From Burkholderiales bacterium (GTDB lineage Bacteria; Pseudomonadota; Gammaproteobacteria; Burkholderiales; Burkholderiaceae_C), in assembly GCA_016223165.1 (NCBI GenBank), contig JACRPO010000018.1, positions 186,001 through 250,000 on the forward strand: a stretch of DNA of 64,000 nucleotides, written 5' to 3'. The notes beneath the pieces are model-generated. The model searched no databases and had not been told where the DNA came from. It saw only the letters and a program-made list of their open reading frames with translations. Below, piece after piece: positions 56,546-64,000 of this stretch. The position numbers were made by a program, and so were the translations under genes. Position 1 is the stretch's first letter. Every line of letters starts with the position of its first letter.

Positions 56546-57642
56546 ACAACGACGACGACAGCTCGCTCAACCAGCCGAGGCCGCAGGCAACGCCCGATGT
56601 GCCGCAGGCGTCGCCCGATGTGCCGCAGGCGCCACCCGATGTGCCGCAGGCAACGCCCGATACGCCGCCGGCACCGCCCGTTGCCGCGCAGGCACCGGCG
56701 GCGGCGCCCGCCGCCAGCCTCTCGCGCATCGAGTCCACGCTCGAGAAGCTGGCCGGCGGCCTTGTGCTGCACCAGCGCAGCGAGCGGCGCTGGCGCAACT
56801 TCTTCCGCGCCTGCTGGTTCGGCCTCGCGCTGGCCCTCGCCTGGGCGCTGTTCGCGCGCACGGCCGGCTCGATGCATACGGGCGCGCCGCACACGGCGTT
56901 GATCGAGCTGCGCGGCGAGATCGCCCCCGACACCGAGGCCAGCGCCGAGCTGCTGCTCGGCGCGCTGAAGCTTGCCTTCCAGGACCCGGCCGCGGTGGCG
57001 GTGGTGATCCGCATCAACTCGCCGGGTGGCAGCCCGGTGCAGTCGGGCATCCTCAACGACGAGATCCGCCGCCTGAAGGCCAAGCACGACAAGAAGGTCT
57101 ACGCCGTCGTCGACGAGGTCTGCGCCAGCGGCGCCTACTACGTGGCCGCCGCCGCCGACCGCATCTACGTCGACAAGGCCAGCCTCGTGGGCAGCATCGG
57201 CGTGCTGATGGACGGCTTCGGCTTCACCGGCGCGATGGACAAGCTCGGCATCGAGCGCCGCCTCATCACCGCGGGCGAGAACAAGGGCATCCTCGACCCG
57301 TTCAGTCCGCTGTCGGACAAGCAACGCGCCTACCTGAAGACCATGATCGAACAGATCCACCGCCAGTTCATCGACGTCGTCAAGGCCGGCCGCGGCGCGC
57401 GTCTCAAGGACACGCCCGAGCTCTTCTCGGGCCTCTTCTGGAACGGCGAGGAGGCGGTGCGGCTCGGCCTCGCCGACGGCCTGGGCAACCTCGACCACGT
57501 GGCGCGCGAGGTCGTGAAGGCCGAGGAGATCGTCGACTACACGCCGCGCGAGAACGTCGCCGAGCGCCTGGCCAAGCGCTTCGGCGCCGCCATGGGCCAG
57601 GGCGTGGTGCGGGCCCTGCGCGAACTCGCGCCGATGCGATGA
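56542..57642 (+). CDS. sppA: Signal peptide peptidase SppA-type protease
   Basis: A 366-residue S49-family protein. One membrane helix lies near residues 92-108 (CWFGLALALAWALFA). The SppA domain includes VVIRINSPGGSPVQSG, DEVCASGAYYVAAAADRIYVD (with the catalytic Ser) and VGSIGVLMDGFGF. Before the helix is a cytoplasmic segment containing four 7-residue repeats (PQATPDV type) coded by 21-bp DNA repeats. It cleaves signal-peptide remnants in the membrane. The start overlaps the Rieske stop and its own stop overlaps psd. Confidence 0.9.
   Translation: MNNDDDSSLNQPRPQATPDVPQASPDVPQAPPDVPQATPDTPPAPPVAAQAPAAAPAASLSRIESTLEKLAGGLVLHQRSERRWRNFFRACWFGLALALAWALFARTAGSMHTGAPHTALIELRGEIAPDTEASAELLLGALKLAFQDPAAVAVVIRINSPGGSPVQSGILNDEIRRLKAKHDKKVYAVVDEVCASGAYYVAAAADRIYVDKASLVGSIGVLMDGFGFTGAMDKLGIERRLITAGENKGILDPFSPLSDKQRAYLKTMIEQIHRQFIDVVKAGRGARLKDTPELFSGLFWNGEEAVRLGLADGLGNLDHVAREVVKAEEIVDYTPRENVAERLAKRFGAAMGQGVVRALRELAPMR
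56581..56664 (+). repeat. 21-bp coding tandem repeat in sppA
   Basis: Four consecutive 21-base units encode PQATPDV, PQASPDV, PQAPPDV and PQATPDT, followed by degenerate Pro-rich codons. Units are in frame, so copy-number change would lengthen or shorten the cytoplasmic linker by seven residues. Confidence 0.9.
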
Positions 57643-58538
57643 GCATGGCCGCCGCGCACGACGAGAGCCAGCTGCGGCCGGCCGGCTGGCTGCTCGACAA
57701 GCTGAAGATCGCGACGCAGTACGCGCTGCCCAAGCAGGCGCTGACGCAAGCCCTGGGCCGGCTCGCCGCGGCCGAGGGCGGGGCCGCGACGACGGCGGTG
57801 ATCCGCTGGTTCATCCGCCACTACGGCGTCAACATGCTCGAGGCGGTGCCGCAGGATCCGGCCGCCTACCGCACCTTCAACGAATTCTTCACGCGGCCGC
57901 TGGCCAGCGGCGCACGCCCGCTGACCAAGGGTGCCGACCTCGTGTGCCCGGTGGACGGCGCCATCAGCCAGTTCGGGGCCATCGAAGGCGACCAGATCTT
58001 CCAGGCCAAGGGGCACCACTACAGCACCGTGGCCCTGCTCGGCGGCGACACTGCGCTGGCGGCGCATTTCCACGGCGGGCATTTCGCGACGCTCTACCTG
58101 GCGCCGAAGGACTATCACCGCATCCACATGCCCTGCGCCGGCAAGCTGCTCGGCATGAAGCACGTGCCGGGGGCGCTGTTCTCGGTGAACCCGGTCACGG
58201 CGCGGGGCGTGCCGGGGCTCTTCGCGCGCAACGAGCGCGTCGTCTGCGTCTTCGAGGGCGAGCGCGGCCCTTGGGTGCTGGTGCTGGTCGGCGCCACCAT
58301 CGTGGGCAGCATGGCCACCACCTGGCACGGCGTGGTCAATGGGCAGAGGCCGACGCGCGTGCGCGAGTGGACCTACGAGGGCCAGGAGGTCCGCCTCGCG
58401 CAGGGCGACGAGATGGGCCGCTTCCAGCTCGGCTCCACCGTCGTGCTGCTCTTTCCCCAGAAGCGGCTGGCCTGGAACATCGCCTGGGGCGCCGGCGCTG
58501 ACGTGCGCATGGGCGAGCGCATGGCAGACTGGCTTTGA
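57639..58538 (+). CDS. psd: Phosphatidylserine decarboxylase
   Basis: A 299-residue proenzyme. The self-cleavage motif LGST (FQLGSTVVLLF) lies near the C-terminus and gives the pyruvoyl cofactor. Other landmarks are TFNEFFTRPLASGARPL, CPVDGAISQFG, HHYSTVALLGG and APKDYHRIHMPCAG with the catalytic His. It makes phosphatidylethanolamine at the inner membrane. Its start overlaps the sppA stop, and its stop overlaps the TTG start of the next gene. An ATG two codons in is an alternative start. Confidence 0.95.
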   Translation: MSMAAAHDESQLRPAGWLLDKLKIATQYALPKQALTQALGRLAAAEGGAATTAVIRWFIRHYGVNMLEAVPQDPAAYRTFNEFFTRPLASGARPLTKGADLVCPVDGAISQFGAIEGDQIFQAKGHHYSTVALLGGDTALAAHFHGGHFATLYLAPKDYHRIHMPCAGKLLGMKHVPGALFSVNPVTARGVPGLFARNERVVCVFEGERGPWVLVLVGATIVGSMATTWHGVVNGQRPTRVREWTYEGQEVRLAQGDEMGRFQLGSTVVLLFPQKRLAWNIAWGAGADVRMGERMADWL

Positions 58539-59539
58539 GCGAACCGCGGCCGGCTTCGGCAGCCGGGCCCAGGGTCGCTCCTGTCTCCGCTCCCGCATCC
58601 GCCTCCCCATCCGCATCCGTGTCTGGCTCCTCCGCGGCGGGCAAGGCGCACCACCCCTGGTGGGCGCAGGTGCTGCTCTTTGTGGTGCCGGCGCTGTGGT
58701 CGTCGAACTACCTCATCGCGCGCCTGGCCAACGACGTGATCCACCCGCATGCGCTCGCCTTCGGCCGCTGGGCGCTGGCCTTCGCGCTGCTGCTGCCTTT
58801 CGTCGGCGCGGGGCTGCGGGCCAACCTCGCGGCCGTGCGACGCGAGTGGCTGCACCTGCTCGTGCTCGGTGCGCTCGGCATGTGGATCTGCGGCGCCTGG
58901 GTCTACATCGGCGCGCACAGCACGAGCGCGGCCAACATCGCGCTCATCTATGCGGCGGCGCCGGTGGCCATTGCCATCGCCGGCGTGAAGGTGCTGCACG
59001 AGCGCATGGGCGGCTGGCAGTGGGCGGCCGTGGGCTCGGCCCTGGTGGGCGTGCTCTTCGTCATCGCGCGCGGCGACATCCACAACCTGCTCGGCCTGCG
59101 CATGGCGCCCGGCGACGGTTGGATCGTGGCGGCCACGGTCGCCTGGACCGCTTACTCGGTGCTGCTCAAGCACTGGCCCTCGGCGCTCGGCCCGGGCGAG
59201 CGGCTGGCCGCGATCATCGGCGGCGGCTTGATCGTGCTCGCGCCGGCCACGCTGTGGGAGTGGGCCACGGCCCCGCCATTGCCGCTCACCACGCAGGGCC
59301 TCTTCCTCGTCGGCCTGAGCGCCGTGCTGCCCGGCGTGCTGAGCTACGGTGCCTACTCGCTGCTGCAGCGCGAGCTCGGTGCGGCGCGCACGGCGCTGAT
59401 GCAGTACCTGGCGCCGGTGTACGGCGCGCTCGGGGCGTGGTGGGTGCTGGGCGAAGTGCCGCGCTGGTACCACGGCGTCGGTGCGGCACTGATCCTGCCG
59501 AGCATCTGGCTGGCGACGCGGCGCATGCCGGCGCGCTGA
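58535..59539 (+). CDS. EamA/DMT-family exporter
   Basis: A 334-residue protein with about ten hydrophobic helices in two homologous halves, the drug/metabolite transporter layout. The first helix begins around PWWAQVLLFVVPALWSSNYL; the TSAANIALIYAAAPVAIAI segment and the second-half ARTALMQYLAPVYGALGAW are EamA landmarks. The cargo is unknown. The TTG start overlaps the psd stop (TTGA); an in-frame GTG at 58619 is an alternative that skips a Ser/Ala-rich leader of 28 residues. Confidence 0.85.
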   Translation: MSEPRPASAAGPRVAPVSAPASASPSASVSGSSAAGKAHHPWWAQVLLFVVPALWSSNYLIARLANDVIHPHALAFGRWALAFALLLPFVGAGLRANLAAVRREWLHLLVLGALGMWICGAWVYIGAHSTSAANIALIYAAAPVAIAIAGVKVLHERMGGWQWAAVGSALVGVLFVIARGDIHNLLGLRMAPGDGWIVAATVAWTAYSVLLKHWPSALGPGERLAAIIGGGLIVLAPATLWEWATAPPLPLTTQGLFLVGLSAVLPGVLSYGAYSLLQRELGAARTALMQYLAPVYGALGAWWVLGEVPRWYHGVGAALILPSIWLATRRMPAR

Positions 59540-59555
59540 CCTTCGTTCACGTCAG

Positions 59556-60458
59556 TCACTCGAACCCTCGCACCGGCATCGCCGGCCCGCGCTGCAGCCA
59601 ATTGTGTGGCGAGTAGCGCGCGCGTCCGTCCGTGACGTGCAGCGTGTAGGCCATGCGCGAGACGGCCGAGCGGTTCGGCGCGCTGTAGTGCGGCAGCAGC
59701 CCGTGCAGCACCACCAGCGTGCCGGCCGGCACCGGCAGCGGGCGGGCGCGTTCGGCGCCCGGCCAGGGCGTGGCGTCGAGCGGCTGCATGCGCAGGCGCA
59801 CGCCGCTCTCGCACTCGTTGACTTGCTCGTCCCGCACGAAGCGCTCGCGCAGCGGCCCGCGGTGGCCACCCGGCTCGATCCACAGGCAGCCGTTGTCCAC
59901 GGTCGCCTCCTCGAGCGCGAACCACAGGCCGAGCACGCTCTCGGGCTCGGTGGCGAGGAAGCTCGCGTCCTGGTGCCAGGTGACCTCGCCGCCGATGCGC
60001 GGCTGCTTGAAGATCAGCATCGACTGCCACAGCTGCGGCGCGGCGACGCCGAGCTCGCGCACGAGCCCGTCCAGGCGCGCATCGCGCGAGAAGCGTTCGA
60101 ACACCGGGTCGCGGTCGTGCAGCGCATGGCCGATCTTGTTGATGGCGCGGCGGCGGTCGACGAGCAGGCGGCCGTCGCCGTCCACCGCCTCCTCCTCGAA
60201 GAAGCAGTGCACCTCGGTGGCCGAGGCGATGAGCGCGGCGTCGGCGAGGCGGGCGCGATCGCGCGTCGAGAAGACGGCCGGCGGCTCATTCGGCTCCGGC
60301 CCATTCGGCCCGTTCGGTCCATGTGCTTTCGGCTCGAACGCATCGACGAGCGCCAGCGCACGCTCGCGCAGCGCCGCCACTTCGTGTGCCGGCTTGAAGC
60401 CGGGCAGCACGAGGCAGCCTTCGTCGTGCCAGCACTGCCGCTGCTCGGCGCTCAGCAT
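59556..60458 (-). CDS. Phytanoyl-CoA dioxygenase (PhyH)-family Fe(II)/2-oxoglutarate oxygenase
   Basis: A 300-residue oxygenase. The iron ligands appear as His162 and Asp164 in WHQDASFL and His257 in LLPHYSAPNRS, with Arg near 263-269 for 2-oxoglutarate. The N-terminal ECWHDEG-type helix (RQCWHDEGCLVLPGF) is typical of PhyH. A short GPNGPNGPEPNEP low-complexity insert lies at about 47-60. The substrate is unknown. It is divergent from a TonB-dependent receptor gene 177 bp away, so uptake of its substrate by that receptor is a possibility. Confidence 0.87.
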   Translation of the reverse strand: MLSAEQRQCWHDEGCLVLPGFKPAHEVAALRERALALVDAFEPKAHGPNGPNGPEPNEPPAVFSTRDRARLADAALIASATEVHCFFEEEAVDGDGRLLVDRRRAINKIGHALHDRDPVFERFSRDARLDGLVRELGVAAPQLWQSMLIFKQPRIGGEVTWHQDASFLATEPESVLGLWFALEEATVDNGCLWIEPGGHRGPLRERFVRDEQVNECESGVRLRMQPLDATPWPGAERARPLPVPAGTLVVLHGLLPHYSAPNRSAVSRMAYTLHVTDGRARYSPHNWLQRGPAMPVRGFE

Positions 60459-60635
60459 GGCCGGGTGTTGCGAGAGGGCATCAATCGCAGGGGTGGGCGC
60501 GGGGATTTCATCGTCGGTTGAGGGGCTTGGTTCGATGATGGCGCCGCGGTCGGTTCGATGGCGGCGTTCGGGGACGAGCGGCGCGGCACGCCGATTGCAG
60601 CACAGCCCACACACAAACGACACCCAGGAGTGACC

Positions 60636-62918
<2,283 letters not shown>

Positions 62919-62997
62919 GAGCTGGCCTTGCTCGAGCCGAGCCGAGCCGGTCCGAGCCGCCCGGCCGGCGGTGGCCGCGCACCCCTAGACTGCGCGA

Positions 62998-63663
62998 ATG
63001 CGCAGTGTGGTGCTCGGCCGCCGGCCGTATGCGGAAGTCGAAGCGGCGATGCGTGCCTTCACCAAGGCACGCACGGCCGCGACCGACGACGAGCTCTGGC
63101 TCGTCGAGCACGAGCCCGTCTTCACGCAGGGCATCGCCGGGCGCGAGGCGCATGTGCTCGCGGCCGGCGAGGTTCCGGTCGTGCGCACCGACCGCGGCGG
63201 CCAGGTCACCTACCACGGGCCGGGGCAGGTGGTGGCCTACCCGCTGCTCGACCTCCGGCGGCGCGGCTACTTCGTCAAGGAGTACGTCTACCGCATCGAG
63301 CAGGCGGTGATCGACGTGCTCGCCGAATTCGCGCTCACCGGGCATCGCGTGCGCACGGCGCCGGGGGTGTATGTGCGGCTGGCCGATCCCGGCGGCCACG
63401 CGATCCTCACAGTAGGTACGGAGGATGCGCCGGACCCGCTGCGCGGCCTCGGCAAGATCGCCGCGCTCGGCATCAAGGTCAGCAACCACTGCAGCTACCA
63501 CGGCGTGGCGCTGAACGTGGCGATGGACCTCGAGCCTTTCCAGCGCATCAACCCCTGCGGCTACGAGGGCCTCGCGACGGTGGACCTGGCGACGTTCGGC
63601 GTGCGCTGCACATGGCACGACGCCGCGCACAGGCTCGGCGAGAACCTGGCGCGGCGTCTTTGA
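62998..63663 (+). CDS. lipB: Octanoyltransferase LipB
   Basis: A 221-residue transferase of normal length. [53 protein letters not shown] with the catalytic Lys153, and [17 protein letters not shown] with the nucleophile Cys165 are LipB signatures. It moves octanoyl groups from ACP to lipoate-dependent enzymes. It lies 79 bp after the second TonB receptor. lipA, its usual partner, is not in the window. Confidence 0.95.
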   Translation: MRSVVLGRRPYAEVEAAMRAFTKARTAATDDELWLVEHEPVFTQGIAGREAHVLAAGEVPVVRTDRGGQVTYHGPGQVVAYPLLDLRRRGYFVKEYVYRIEQAVIDVLAEFALTGHRVRTAPGVYVRLADPGGHAILTVGTEDAPDPLRGLGKIAALGIKVSNHCSYHGVALNVAMDLEPFQRINPCGYEGLATVDLATFGVRCTWHDAAHRLGENLARRL

Positions 63664-63732
63664 AGTCCCGGCCGCGCACAGGCAAGGCAAAAGCCCGTGG
63701 CGGCGTCCGCTGCAGCGGCGGGTCGCTGTTGC

Positions 63733-64000
63733 CTACTGGCCGAGCGTCATCGGCTCTTCGGTGTCGCTGGTCGGCAGGGCGGCGATGCCGGTCAGCATCA
63801 ATGCCTCGGCCGTGTCGCTCGCGGCCAGCGTGCTCGCGAACTTGAACCAGGCGCTGGTCGAGCTCGTCGCGCTGCTGGGCACGACGGTCGGGTCCGCGGC
63901 TGGCGGTGCTGCCTCGTCGTCATCGCTGCCGCCGCAGGCGGCGAGCACGAGGGCGGTGGCCACGGCCGCACCGGCAGCGAGGAACGGGCTCAGGTTGAGC
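63733..64000 (-). CDS. Lipoprotein of unknown function (5' end outside the window)
   Basis: The minus-strand frame is open to the window edge. Near the upstream end it reads LNLSPFLAAGAAVATALVLA then AACGGSDDDE: a lipoprotein signal with the lipobox Cys, then a linker rich in acidic and Pro residues. The remaining 60 residues are Ser/Thr/Ala-rich with SAWFKFASTLAASDTAEALM. The ATG must lie just beyond base 64000; an internal GTG at 63963 would remove part of the signal. The family is not recognisable. Confidence 0.6.
   Translation of the reverse strand, partial: LNLSPFLAAGAAVATALVLAACGGSDDDEAAPPAADPTVVPSSATSSTSAWFKFASTLAASDTAEALMLTGIAALPTSDTEEPMTLGQ

Noticed and set aside
62926-62970. GAGCC short repeats before lipB as a CRISPR or regulatory array
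   Set aside because: The units are five bases long, imperfect and without spacers; they look like simple GC-rich slippage.

Overview
The window is a gene-dense, very G+C-rich stretch of a betaproteobacterial (Burkholderiales, Comamonadaceae/Sphaerotilaceae-like) chromosome. The basis is the gene order rpmF-plsX-fabHDG-acpP-fabF-rpoE-rseA-mucB-degP-lepA-lepB-rnc-era-recO-pdxJ-acpS-nagZ, a Bug-type solute receptor, an rne/rluC divergent pair and a DUF502/FmdB/aspS cluster. I see no rRNA, tRNA, CRISPR array, phage or insertion sequence.

Layout. 0-5.3 kb: the end of a chemotaxis operon (CheZ-like protein, CheY, CheA start; minus strand) faces a soluble REC-histidine kinase and its LuxR-type regulator, followed by an EgtB-like protein with lost iron ligands and a DUF805 membrane protein. 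5.3-15.1 kb (minus): a ClsB-like phospholipase D, an EEP phosphatase, nudB, aspS, DUF502, FmdB, a sodium:solute symporter with a His-rich tail, ubiB and ubiJ. 15.3-21.6 kb (plus): nucleotide-sugar genes galE, manC, rmlB, rmlD, rmlA, rmlC, which separate ubiJB from ubiE. 21.6-24.0 kb (minus): Bug receptor, ubiE, DUF971. 24.4-43.7 kb (plus): the large conserved block covering fatty-acid synthesis, the sigma-E envelope stress regulon, translation factor EF4 and protein export, RNA processing, pyridoxine, ACP activation and wall recycling. 43.7-50.3 kb: a sucrose utilisation locus (LacI repressor, TonB-dependent receptor, MFS permease, sucrose phosphorylase) with two palindromic operators. 50.3-59.5 kb: a HhH protein, rne (minus), then rluC, a HAD phosphatase, a Rieske protein, sppA, psd and a drug/metabolite exporter, tightly overlapped. 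59.5-64 kb: a PhyH-type dioxygenase divergent from a second TonB-dependent receptor, then lipB and a partial lipoprotein.

How the genes work together. The fab block makes ACP and its elongation enzymes, and AcpS 14 kb downstream activates ACP. LipB draws octanoyl groups from the same ACP pool. RpoE, RseA, MucB and the DegP-type protease form an envelope-stress circuit. The sucrose locus predicts outer-membrane import, inner-membrane import and phosphorolysis to glucose 1-phosphate plus fructose. GalE, ManC and RmlABCD supply activated sugars for surface polysaccharide, but no glycosyltransferase is present here.

The most unusual things lie between genes. Four 11-bp repeats between ubiJ and ubiB form a chain of ATGA stop-start overlaps. 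A ten-codon mini-ORF before rmlB copies the first five codons of rmlB. Two families of dispersed intergenic repeats are present. A probable 65-nt small RNA, with two DnaA-box-like sites nearby, lies between degP and lepA. All assignments rest on reading the sequence; no database search was run.
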